Shown: positions 24,338 to 31,831 of the stretch, piece after piece | Numbering within the stretch: the stretch's first letter is position 1 | Layout: each line of letters begins with the position of its first letter | Source of the DNA: an uncultured Bacteroidales bacterium | Lineage (GTDB): Bacteria; Bacteroidota; Bacteroidia; Bacteroidales; Bacteroidaceae | Assembly: GCA_902799985.1 (NCBI GenBank) | Contig: CADCCR010000001.1 | Location: 1-47,004, forward strand | Direction: 5' to 3' | DNA: 47,004 nt | Made by a program: the position numbers and the translations under genes | The notes under the pieces: generated by a model | The model's database searches: none | The model's input: the letters and a program-made list of their open reading frames with translations, nothing else | Told to the model about the DNA's origin: nothing

Positions 24338-25651
24338 ATGGCATCATTCATCATCGAAGGCGGCCACAGGCTCCAAGGCGACATCATGCCCCAGGGCGCT
24401 AAGAACGAAGCGCTCCAGGTGCTTTGCGCCTTATTGCTGACCAACGAGCCGGTGCGCATCAAGAACCTCCCCGACATCGCCGACGTGAACAACCAGATAC
24501 AGCTGTTGCACGAAATGGGCGTGGAGGTGACGCGACACGATGCACACGACTACACCTTCACCGCCTCGTCCCTCGACGACCAATACCTCAGCAGCGAGGC
24601 CTACATCAAGCGATGCCAGCAACTGCGCGGCAGCGTGATGATGCTCGGTCCCTTGCTGGCTCGACGCGGACGGGCCATCGTGCCGAAGCCCGGAGGCGAC
24701 CAGATAGGCCGGCGCCGACTCGACACACACTTCCTGGGCATGCAAAGGCTGGGCAGCCAGTTCACCTATGACGAAAACCTACATATATATAATGTAACCG
24801 CAGAGAAACTCACCGGCTCGTACATGCTTCTGGACGAAGCCTCTGTGACTGGCACAGCCAACATCATCATGGCTGCAGTACTGGCTCAAGGCACCACCAC
24901 CATCTACAACGCGGCTTGCGAGCCATACATCCAGCAACTCTGCCGCATGCTCTGCCGCATGGGAGCACGCATCGCAGGCATCGGCTCGAACCTGCTCACC
25001 ATCGAGGGCGTCACCTCGCTCCACGGCACCGAGCACACCATCCTGCCCGACATGATTGAGGTGGGCTCCTTCATCGGCATGGCTGCCATGGTGGGCAACG
25101 GCGTACGCATTCGCGAGGTAGGCCTGCAGCACCTTGGCATCATCCCCGACACATTCCGAAGGCTGGGCATCTGCATCGAGACGGACGGCCCGGACCTCTT
25201 CATCCCCCGACAGGAACACTACGAGATAGAGAGCTTCATCGACGGCTCGTTCATGACACTCAGCGATGCTCCGTGGCCCGGCTTCACGCCCGACCTGCTC
25301 AGCGTCCTGCTCGTCGTCAGTACACAGGCCAAAGGTTCGGTGCTCATCCACCAGAAGATGTTCGAGAGCCGACTGTTCTTCGTGGACAAGCTCATCGACA
25401 TGGGCGCACAAATCATCCTGTGCGACCCGCACCGCGCCGTTGTCGTCGGTCACGACCACCAGCGGCAACTCCGTGCCGGACGCATGACGAGTCCCGACAT
25501 CCGCGCCGGCATCGCCCTGCTCATCGCTGCCATGAGTGCCGAAGGCACCAGCTGCATCGACAACATCGGGCAGATAGACCGCGGCTACGAGAACATCGAG
25601 GGACGGCTCTGTGCCCTCGGAGCAAAGATAAAGAGAGTAGAGACCACCTAA
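24338..25651 (+). CDS. murA: UDP-N-acetylglucosamine 1-carboxyvinyltransferase with Asp in place of the active-site Cys
   Basis: 437 residues, two-domain EPSP synthase-like fold. Lys22-Asn23 (GAKNEAL) is conserved. In the catalytic loop the sequence is PKPGGDQIGRRRLDTH, so residue 121 is Asp where many bacteria have the fosfomycin-reactive Cys (E. coli Cys115). The enzyme adds enolpyruvate to UDP-GlcNAc, the first committed step of peptidoglycan synthesis in the cytoplasm. An Asp at this position is known to keep activity and give fosfomycin insensitivity in other MurA proteins. It lies between DUF4290 and rimM in the standard Bacteroidetes order. Confidence 0.95.
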   Translation: MASFIIEGGHRLQGDIMPQGAKNEALQVLCALLLTNEPVRIKNLPDIADVNNQIQLLHEMGVEVTRHDAHDYTFTASSLDDQYLSSEAYIKRCQQLRGSVMMLGPLLARRGRAIVPKPGGDQIGRRRLDTHFLGMQRLGSQFTYDENLHIYNVTAEKLTGSYMLLDEASVTGTANIIMAAVLAQGTTTIYNAACEPYIQQLCRMLCRMGARIAGIGSNLLTIEGVTSLHGTEHTILPDMIEVGSFIGMAAMVGNGVRIREVGLQHLGIIPDTFRRLGICIETDGPDLFIPRQEHYEIESFIDGSFMTLSDAPWPGFTPDLLSVLLVVSTQAKGSVLIHQKMFESRLFFVDKLIDMGAQIILCDPHRAVVVGHDHQRQLRAGRMTSPDIRAGIALLIAAMSAEGTSCIDNIGQIDRGYENIEGRLCALGAKIKRVETT

Positions 25652-25670
25652 CCCCCTTTTAGGAGAAATA

Positions 25671-25711
25671 CAATGGTCAACGTTCAATGGTCAATGTTCA
25701 ATGTTCAATGA
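25671..25711. repeat. GTTCAATG-type direct repeats before rimM
   Basis: Repeats of GGTCAATGTTCAATG end at the rimM start codon. A related stretch in reverse sense (GAGCATTGAACATTGAGC) is at 43419-43438 before rmuC. Confidence 0.7.
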
Positions 25712-26217
25712 TTAAGGAAGACGAAGTCTATAAGATAGGACAGATAGGGCGGACGCATGGCGTGAAGGGCGAAGTGACGCTGAGCTTCACCGACGATGTC
25801 TGGGACCGCGCCGAGGCGGAGTACCTCTTCCTCCGCGTGGATGGCATCCTCGTGCCGTTCTTCCTCGAGGAATACCGCTTCCGGAGCGACACGACGGCAC
25901 TCCTGAAGTTCCTCGACTACGACTCCGCCAACGACGTGCAGTTCCTTGTGGGCTGCGACGTGTTCTTCCCTCATGCGCTGACCCCCGAAGCGAGCGAAGA
26001 GGATGAGTACACTTGGCGGTACTTCACGGGCTTCCGTCTCTTCGACGAAAAGGCCGGCCTCATCGGCACCATCGACAGCGTGGACGACTCGACACAGAAC
26101 ATCCTCTTCCAAGTCGGCAAGCAGCTCATCCCTGCTGCCGAGGCTTGGATAAAGGACATCAACCACAAGGAGCGCACCATCAGCATGTCGCTGCCGGAGG
26201 GCTTACTTGACCTGTAA
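25708..26217 (+). CDS. rimM: Ribosome maturation factor RimM
   Basis: 169 residues from the ATG at 25708. Seven extra upstream codons (from 25687) lie in a simple repeat and are not counted. Signature parts are YKIGQIGRTHGVKGEV at the N-terminus and the PRC-barrel-like C-terminal half with YTWRYFTGFRLFD, GLIGTIDSVDD and IPAAEAWIKDINH. RimM assists 30S subunit assembly. No trmD or rpsP is adjacent; the setting between murA and dxr is typical of Bacteroidetes. Confidence 0.92.
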   Translation: MIKEDEVYKIGQIGRTHGVKGEVTLSFTDDVWDRAEAEYLFLRVDGILVPFFLEEYRFRSDTTALLKFLDYDSANDVQFLVGCDVFFPHALTPEASEEDEYTWRYFTGFRLFDEKAGLIGTIDSVDDSTQNILFQVGKQLIPAAEAWIKDINHKERTISMSLPEGLLDL

Positions 26218-26218
26218 G

Positions 26219-26250
26219 GCCCCCTCTAACTCCCCCTCTATGGGGAGAAA
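26219..26250. repeat. Palindromic repeat before dxr
   Basis: CCCCCTCTAACTCCCCCTCT then ATGGGGAGAA. The same block stands at 38381-38410 before purE, also just upstream of the 78-bp shared repeat. Confidence 0.85.
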
Positions 26251-26251
26251 C

Positions 26252-26329
26252 AAATGGTAAATGGAACTCCGCGCATTAAAAGCGCGCCTTGTTTCTAAAG
26301 AATACAAGAAATGATAAAATGGTAAATGA
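26252..26329. repeat. 78-bp shared block, copy 1 (dxr leader)
   Basis: Matches 38473-38550 at 77 of 78 positions. It contains a CGCGCATTAAAAGCGCG hairpin and ends 4 bp before the dxr start codon. Its last part contains ATGGTAAATGA, which could add the residues MVNEI in frame. Confidence 0.9.
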
Positions 26330-26333
26330 AATA

Positions 26334-27524
26334 ATGAAAAGGGTTTGTATCCTTGGCTCCACGGGTAGCATCGGCACTCAGACGCTGGAGGTCATTGCCG
26401 AGCACCCCGACCTCTTCGAGGCATACGTGCTGACGGCAGGACGAAACGCCGACCTGCTCATCCGGCAGGCCAAGGAGTACCAGCCGCAATGCGTAGTCAT
26501 CGCCGACGAGAGCAAGTACGACTACGTCTGCGAAGCCTTGAAGGACGAACCGATACAGGTCTATGCGGGAGCCGATGCCCTCTGCCAAGTGGTGCAGATG
26601 GAGCCGGTGGACATCGTACTGACGGCTCTTGTGGGCTTCAGCGGTCTGCGCCCCACCATCAGCGCCATCGAGGCGGGCAAGCCCATCGCCCTGGCCAACA
26701 AGGAGACATTGGTGGTGGCCGGCGAGCTCATCACACAGCTCTGCCTGGAGCACAAGGTGCCCCTGTTGCCCGTCGATAGCGAGCACAGCGCCATCTTCCA
26801 AAGCCTCATGGGCGAAGTAAGCCCAATAGAAAAACTCATCCTGACAGCCAGCGGCGGCCCCTTCCGCACGTTCACGCTCGACCAGCTGCAGGGCGTCACA
26901 CCTGCCCAGGCCCTGAAGCATCCCAACTGGGACATGGGGGCGAAGATAACCATCGACAGCGCTTCGATGATGAACAAAGGCTTCGAGGTCATCGAGGCCC
27001 GATGGCTGTTCGACGTCACACCGGAGAAGATTCAGGTCGTCGTCCATCCGCAAAGCATCCTCCACAGCGCTGTGCAGTTCGAGGACGGTGCCGTGAAGGG
27101 ACAGATGGGCATGCCCGACATGCGCGTCCCCATCCAGCTGGCCCTCTCCTACCCCGAGCGCCTCAAGAGCAACTTCCCGCGCATCGACTGGTGGGACCTC
27201 AAGGACCTGACCTTCGAGAAGCCCGACCCCGAGAAGTTCCGCTGCCTCCAGATGGCCTACGAAGCCATCCGTCTGGGCGGCAACGCTGCCTGCATCGTCA
27301 ATGCCGCCAACGAGGTGGTGAACCTGGCCTTCCGACAGGAGCGTTGCAGCTTCCTCCAGATGGCCGACATCATCGAGGAGACGCTCCAACGCATGCCGCA
27401 TCAGGAGAAACCCACCCTGCAGGACTACCTTGACTGCGACCGCGAGACACGCGAGATGGCGAACGCCGTGTTGGAAGAAACCGCACGCCGCGTCAGCCAT
27501 AAGGGCCCTGCGCTTCCAAAATAA
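26334..27524 (+). CDS. dxr: 1-deoxy-D-xylulose-5-phosphate reductoisomerase
   Basis: 396 residues from the ATG at 26334 (MKRVCILGSTGSIGTQTLEV, the NADPH-binding loop). Starts further upstream (26319, or TTG 26289) lie in the 78-bp repeat. Core motifs are LANKETLVVAGE, PVDSEHSAIFQ, LTASGGPFR, NMG-type metal site PNWDMGAKITIDSASMMNKG, and VVHPQSI. It makes MEP in isoprenoid synthesis; ispG of the same pathway is at 39157. The last residues (about RVSHKGPALPK) and the stop codon lie inside a 22-bp repeat array, so the C-terminus is repeat-derived. Confidence 0.95.
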   Translation: MKRVCILGSTGSIGTQTLEVIAEHPDLFEAYVLTAGRNADLLIRQAKEYQPQCVVIADESKYDYVCEALKDEPIQVYAGADALCQVVQMEPVDIVLTALVGFSGLRPTISAIEAGKPIALANKETLVVAGELITQLCLEHKVPLLPVDSEHSAIFQSLMGEVSPIEKLILTASGGPFRTFTLDQLQGVTPAQALKHPNWDMGAKITIDSASMMNKGFEVIEARWLFDVTPEKIQVVVHPQSILHSAVQFEDGAVKGQMGMPDMRVPIQLALSYPERLKSNFPRIDWWDLKDLTFEKPDPEKFRCLQMAYEAIRLGGNAACIVNAANEVVNLAFRQERCSFLQMADIIEETLQRMPHQEKPTLQDYLDCDRETREMANAVLEETARRVSHKGPALPK

Positions 27525-27585
27525 GCGCCTCGCGCTTCCGGAATAAGCGCCTTGCGCTTCGGCAATAAGCGCACGCCGCTTCTGC
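27498..27585. repeat. 22-bp tandem array after dxr (4 units)
   Basis: Units start at 27498 (degenerate), 27520, 27542 and 27564, of the type AATAAGCGCCTTGCGCTTCG plus two bases, the same family as 9258-9411. Each unit can form an AAGCGC/GCGCTT hairpin. The TAA in the second unit is the dxr stop codon. Confidence 0.88.
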
Positions 27586-27659
27586 CGACACGACACGCCA
27601 CAAGTAAAACAACAGCCCTCGGAAAGAGAGCGAGACAGACATAAGATAATACACAACGA

Positions 27660-29198
27660 ATGGAAACAGTACTCATAAAATCCCTGCAGCTGCTCTGCTG
27701 CCTCAGTATTCTGGTCGTCCTGCACGAAGGCGGACACTTCGGTTTCGCCAAGCTGTTCAAGACCCGCGTCACACGCTTCTACATGTTTGCCAACTATGGC
27801 TTCCACCTCTTCAGCACCTACGACAACTGGTTCCGCCGGCTCATCGGCAAGCCTCTCGTCACAAAACGCGGAAACGAAGGCAAGAACTTCTTCGCCTGGC
27901 TCCGCAACCAGTACTACCTCCACACCGGACAGAAGGACAAAGTGGTGACGGAAAACATCGGCAATAAAGAATACGACGACGCCGTAGGCACCGAATATGG
28001 CATCGGATGGCTGCCCATAGGCGGATACGTTGCCATCGACGGCATGATAGACGAGACCAACCAGAAGCTCTCCAGCGAACCCAAACCCTGGGAGTTCCGC
28101 TCGAAGAAGATCTGGCAGCGCTTCCTCATCATGTTCGGCGGCGTGCTGATGAACCTCATCACAGCATGGGTCATCTACTCCGTCGTCCTCTTTGCTTGGG
28201 GGCGCGACTACATCCCCATGACCAGCATCGAACGCGGCTTCCAGTACAACGAACAGGCTCACGGCATCGGCTTCCAGGACGGCGACATACCCATCCGAGC
28301 CGACGGCAAGGACATCGTGGAGTACAATGGCGGCGCCGTGATGCGCACCATCTCCAATGCCACGACCGTCACCGTGCTGCGCGGAGAAGAGGAAATCGAA
28401 CTGACGATGCCCGAAGAGGGACTCTCCATGCTGAAGATGATCCAGGCACAGCCGCTGTTCCTCGCACCGCTGGCCGAGTCCATCATCGACTCTGTCATGC
28501 CCGGCTCGGCCGCAGACAAGGCCGGCATCGAGAAAGGCATGAGGTTGGTGGCCGTGAACGGGAAAGACATCAACACCTGGGCCGACTTCGACTACGAGGT
28601 GACGCTTCGCCGACAGGACGTGCTCGGCTCGCCCGACTGCACCGCAGCCGACAGCCTCCGCTGGCGTACGCTCAATGCCGTCGTCGCATCGGCCGACATG
28701 AACCGCATGGACACAGTCAGCCTGCAACTCGACGAGAACTATCTGATGGGCGTCACACGTCACGTGCCCGACTTCCAGACCGTCCACCTCGACTACAGCC
28801 TCGCCTCCAGCATCCCCGCCGGACTGAGCTACGGCTGGCGCGTGCTCAAGAACTACGTGAGCGACCTCCGCTACGTGGCAAGTGCCGACGGAGCAAAGAG
28901 CGTCGGCTCCTTCATCACCATCGGCAACATCTTCCCCGAAGCTTGGGACTGGCACCAGTTCTGGCTGCTCACAGCTCTCATCAGCATCATCCTGGCCGTC
29001 ATGAACATCCTGCCCATTCCAGGCCTTGACGGCGGACACATCGTGCTGCTCCTCTACGAAGGCATCACAGGCCATCAGCCCTCCGAGAAAGCAATGATAT
29101 GGATCGAGCGAATCGGCCTCGGCTTCCTCATGGCACTCATGCTGCTTGCCATCAGCAACGACTTCCGCAACTTCGTACTGCCACTCTTCGGACTATAA
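27660..29198 (+). CDS. rseP: RIP site-2 protease RseP
   Basis: 512 residues, integral inner-membrane metalloprotease. The zinc motif HEGGH is at residues 22-26 in the first transmembrane helix (LSILVVLHEGGHFGFAKLF), and the second metal motif is in NILPIPGLDGGH near residue 455. Further transmembrane helices are near 165-185, 440-460 and 485-505. Two PDZ-like regions lie between (GIGFQDGDIPIRADGKDI; PGSAADKAGIEKGMRLVAVNG). It cleaves membrane-embedded anti-sigma factors and remnant signal peptides. In Bacteroidetes it commonly follows dxr, as here. Confidence 0.93.
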   Translation: METVLIKSLQLLCCLSILVVLHEGGHFGFAKLFKTRVTRFYMFANYGFHLFSTYDNWFRRLIGKPLVTKRGNEGKNFFAWLRNQYYLHTGQKDKVVTENIGNKEYDDAVGTEYGIGWLPIGGYVAIDGMIDETNQKLSSEPKPWEFRSKKIWQRFLIMFGGVLMNLITAWVIYSVVLFAWGRDYIPMTSIERGFQYNEQAHGIGFQDGDIPIRADGKDIVEYNGGAVMRTISNATTVTVLRGEEEIELTMPEEGLSMLKMIQAQPLFLAPLAESIIDSVMPGSAADKAGIEKGMRLVAVNGKDINTWADFDYEVTLRRQDVLGSPDCTAADSLRWRTLNAVVASADMNRMDTVSLQLDENYLMGVTRHVPDFQTVHLDYSLASSIPAGLSYGWRVLKNYVSDLRYVASADGAKSVGSFITIGNIFPEAWDWHQFWLLTALISIILAVMNILPIPGLDGGHIVLLLYEGITGHQPSEKAMIWIERIGLGFLMALMLLAISNDFRNFVLPLFGL

Positions 29199-29220
29199 GT
29201 CCCATAAGCCTATAAGCCCC

Positions 29221-29565
29221 ATGAGAACATCACTCCTACTTTCCCTGCTGGCAGCCTGTCTGCTGACAGCCTGCACACAAGAGACCACCGACGAGCGTGC
29301 CGCCAACATGCTCAAAGAGGCACGCTATGCCCTGCATCATCACCTCTACGACGAGGCGCGCGACACCATCCTCTCGCTCCGACGCAACTGCCCCACAGCC
29401 ATCGAAGCACGCCGGCAAGCCATCCTCCTGCTCGACAGCATCGAGATGAATGCCGCTGCCGACAGCTGCAAGCTTGCCACAGGCGAAGAATGGAAACGGC
29501 TCAACGTGAAACGACAGTTCTTCGAACGCAAACTGCAGGAAGACCTGAAGTCAATTCACAATTAA
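29221..29565 (+). CDS. Small predicted lipoprotein
   Basis: 114 residues from the ATG at 29221, chosen because a lipoprotein signal begins there (MRTSLLLSLLAACLLTAC, lipobox Cys at 18). The upstream extension to 29146 overlaps rseP and is rejected. The mature part is helical and charged, with a possible TPR-like helix pair (AANMLKEARYALHHHLYDEARDTI) and a long C-terminal helix that may form a coiled coil. Function unknown. It probably shares the rseP transcript. The last two codons and the stop lie at the edge of an AT-rich hairpin repeat. Confidence 0.75.
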   Translation: MRTSLLLSLLAACLLTACTQETTDERAANMLKEARYALHHHLYDEARDTILSLRRNCPTAIEARRQAILLLDSIEMNAAADSCKLATGEEWKRLNVKRQFFERKLQEDLKSIHN

Positions 29566-29637
29566 GAATTCATAATTCATAATTAGGCTACGCCCTGAGT
29601 TTATGATTATGAATTGAGAATCATGAATTATGAATTA
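29553..29637. repeat. AT-rich hairpin with GGGCGTAGCC loop (copy 2, reverse)
   Basis: AATTCATAATTCATAATTAG arm, GGCTACGCCC (29586-29595, reverse complement of the shared loop), then a TTATGAATTG / ATGAATTATGAATT arm. It ends just before the cca start and could supply an alternative ATG at 29623. Confidence 0.8.
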
Positions 29638-29643
29638 AAAGAG

Positions 29644-31311
29644 ATGGACTTAGTTGACGCCATAAAGGAATACGACAGCTTCTGCCAGCGGACACGCCGG
29701 ACAGACCCGCTCCGCCTTATCGACAACCCGCTGCTGAGGCGCATCGGTGGGAAGGCCGACGAGCTGGGGCTGGAATGCTACGTCGTGGGCGGCTACGTGA
29801 GGGACATCATCCTGGAACGTCCGTCGAAGGATATTGATGTGGTGGTAACAGCCCCCTCCCCCGTCCCCTCCAAAGGAGGGGGGAACCTTCCAGATACACG
29901 CCGTCCGTTCTCCCCTCCTTTGGAGGGGTTGGGGGAGGCTTTAGGTCCTGGCATCCGCCTTGCCCAAGCCCTTGCCAAAGACATGGGGCGCGGCGCTCAC
30001 GTCAGCATCTACCGCAGCTTCGGCACAGCACAACTCAAGTGGCACGACCAGGAGATTGAGTTCGTCGGCGCACGGCGCGAAAGCTATCAGCGAGACAGCC
30101 GGAAGCCCATCGTGGAGGACGGCACACTCGACGACGACCTGCACCGACGCGACTTCACCATCAATGCCCTCGCCTTCTGCCTCAACGCAAAACGCTATGG
30201 CGAGTTCATCGACCTCTTCGAAGGACTGCTCGACCTCGAGGACGGCATCATCGCCACGCCACTCGACCCCGACATCACCTTCAGCGACGACCCTCTGCGC
30301 ATGATGCGATGCATCCGCTTCGCCACACAACTGCGTTTCCAGATAGAGGAAGAGACAGCGGAAGCCCTCAAGCGCAACGCCGAACGCATCAAAATCATCT
30401 CGCAGGAACGCATCACCGACGAACTGAACAAAATCATGATGACCTCGGCACCCAGCATCGGCTTCATCGAACTGAGCCGCTGCGGACTGCTGCCCATCAT
30501 CCTGCCCGAAGTGGCTGCCCTCGAAGGCGTAGAGACACGCAACGGCCGCGCCCATAAGGACAACTTCTACCACACGCTCGAGGTGCTGGATAATGTGTGT
30601 CAGGAGCAAGGGGCAAGGAGCAAGGAGCAGGAGATTAGTGACTGCTCCCAAGGCTTTTCCGAAGGCAATCCTCTTGCCCCTTGCCCCTTGCCCCCTGCTC
30701 CTCTCTTTTTGCGTTGGGCCGCCCTCCTGCACGACATCGGCAAGCCGCGCAGCAAGCGATGGGACAACCAGGCTGGCTGGACGTTCCACAACCACAACTA
30801 CATCGGGCAGAAGATGGTGGCGCCACTCTTCCGGCGCATGAAGCTGCCGACGGACGAACGCATGGCCTACGTAGAGAAGCTCGTGGGACTGCACATGCGA
30901 CCCATCGCCATAGCCGACGACGTGGTGACCGACAGCGCCGTCCGCCGCCTGCTCTTCGAGGCCGGAGAGGACATCGACGACCTGATGCGCCTCTGCGAAG
31001 CCGACATCACCAGCAAGAACCGCGAGAAGAAGCGGCGCTTCCTCGAGAACTTCCAGCTCGTGCGCGAGAAGCTCATCGACCTGCAGGCACGCGACAACTA
31101 CCGCACCTGGCACAACCCCATCACGGGCGAGGAAATCATGCAAACCTTCGGCCTCAAGCCCTGCCGCGAGATAGGCGTGCTCAAGCAAGCCGTCAAGGAC
31201 GCCATCTGGGACTCCGTCATCCCCAACGACCACGACGCAGCCTTCCAGTTCATGCTCGCGAAGGCAAAAGAGATGAACCTTACACCCGTTCCCACGAAAA
31301 CAAACAAATAA
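29644..31311 (+). CDS. cca: CCA tRNA nucleotidyltransferase (HD domain) with two repeat insertions
   Basis: 555 residues from the ATG at 29644 (preceded by AAAAGAG); an earlier ATG (29623) lies in a repeat. Class II features are CYVVGGYVRDIILERPSKDIDVVV with the catalytic Asp-x-Asp, then RRDFTINALAF, and an HD domain with LLHDIGKP. The enzyme adds CCA to tRNA 3' ends. Residues about 69-101 (PSPVPSKGGGNLPDTRRPF and on) come from an inverted pair of palindromic repeats placed immediately after the Asp-x-Asp strand. Residues about 319-355 come from a different inverted repeat just before the HD motif. Both inserts keep the frame. Relatives without inserts are about 475-490 residues. Confidence 0.92.
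   Translation: MDLVDAIKEYDSFCQRTRRTDPLRLIDNPLLRRIGGKADELGLECYVVGGYVRDIILERPSKDIDVVVTAPSPVPSKGGGNLPDTRRPFSPPLEGLGEALGPGIRLAQALAKDMGRGAHVSIYRSFGTAQLKWHDQEIEFVGARRESYQRDSRKPIVEDGTLDDDLHRRDFTINALAFCLNAKRYGEFIDLFEGLLDLEDGIIATPLDPDITFSDDPLRMMRCIRFATQLRFQIEEETAEALKRNAERIKIISQERITDELNKIMMTSAPSIGFIELSRCGLLPIILPEVAALEGVETRNGRAHKDNFYHTLEVLDNVCQEQGARSKEQEISDCSQGFSEGNPLAPCPLPPAPLFLRWAALLHDIGKPRSKRWDNQAGWTFHNHNYIGQKMVAPLFRRMKLPTDERMAYVEKLVGLHMRPIAIADDVVTDSAVRRLLFEAGEDIDDLMRLCEADITSKNREKKRRFLENFQLVREKLIDLQARDNYRTWHNPITGEEIMQTFGLKPCREIGVLKQAVKDAIWDSVIPNDHDAAFQFMLAKAKEMNLTPVPTKTNK
29851..29941. repeat. Inverted pair of palindromic repeats inside cca
   Basis: A reverse copy (CCCCTCCAAAGGAGGGGGG) and a forward copy (CCCCTCCTTTGGAGGGG with G-rich tail) about 35 bp apart. 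Together they can fold into one long hairpin. Confidence 0.88.
30602..30703. repeat. Second-type inverted repeat inside cca
   Basis: Left arm 30602-30633 with GGAGCAAGGGGCAAGGAGC, right arm 30671-30703 with CTTGCCCCTTGCCCCTTG. The sequence differs from the main palindromic family but is likewise open in frame. Translated as SKEQEISDCSQGFSEG and flanks. Confidence 0.8.
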
Positions 31312-31315
31312 CACT

Positions 31316-31810
31316 ATGGAAGTTATTCAAAGTTTCACCATCGACCACACCAAGCTGAAACCCGGCATCTATGTGTCGAGACAAGACAAAGGCTTCACGA
31401 CGTTCGACCTCCGCATCACGGAGCCCAACAAGGAACCTGCCGTCGCACCCGCTGCCATGCACAGCATGGAGCACCTGATGGCAACATGGTTCCGCAACTC
31501 GCGGGCAAAGGATGATGTCGTATATGTAGGCCCCATGGGATGCCTTACGGGTATGTATATCGTGATGACCGGAGACTACTCCGTGCAGGACATGCGCTCC
31601 CTGACCATCCAATGCCTGGAGTGGATGCTCACCCAGGAGAGTGTCCCTGCCACAGAACCCGAGACGTGCGGAAACTATCTGCTCCACGACCTGCCCATGT
31701 GCAAGTGGGAGGCCAGACGCTACCTCGACCGCCTGAAGAATGACTTCCACTGCGAATACTCCAAGCTGCAAGTAACGCTGGCGGACGGCAAGGTCTTTGC
31801 CGACGCATAG
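31316..31810 (+). CDS. luxS: S-ribosylhomocysteine lyase
   Basis: 164 residues, standard length. The metal-binding HSMEH (49-53), Cys76 in PMGCLTG and the ETCGNY segment with the third ligand are present. LuxS splits S-ribosylhomocysteine to homocysteine and DPD, the AI-2 precursor, in the activated methyl cycle. It starts 4 bp after cca and 21 bp before rpoN, so it is likely co-transcribed with them. No mtnN (Pfs) is in the window. No repeat insertion is seen in this gene. Confidence 0.96.
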   Translation: MEVIQSFTIDHTKLKPGIYVSRQDKGFTTFDLRITEPNKEPAVAPAAMHSMEHLMATWFRNSRAKDDVVYVGPMGCLTGMYIVMTGDYSVQDMRSLTIQCLEWMLTQESVPATEPETCGNYLLHDLPMCKWEARRYLDRLKNDFHCEYSKLQVTLADGKVFADA

Positions 31811-31831
31811 CACAGCACACACAGAAGCATC

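Noticed and set aside
26295-29075. Long minus-strand frame of 926 codons
   Set aside because: It is antisense to dxr and rseP, has no family resemblance, and arises from GC-rich third positions.
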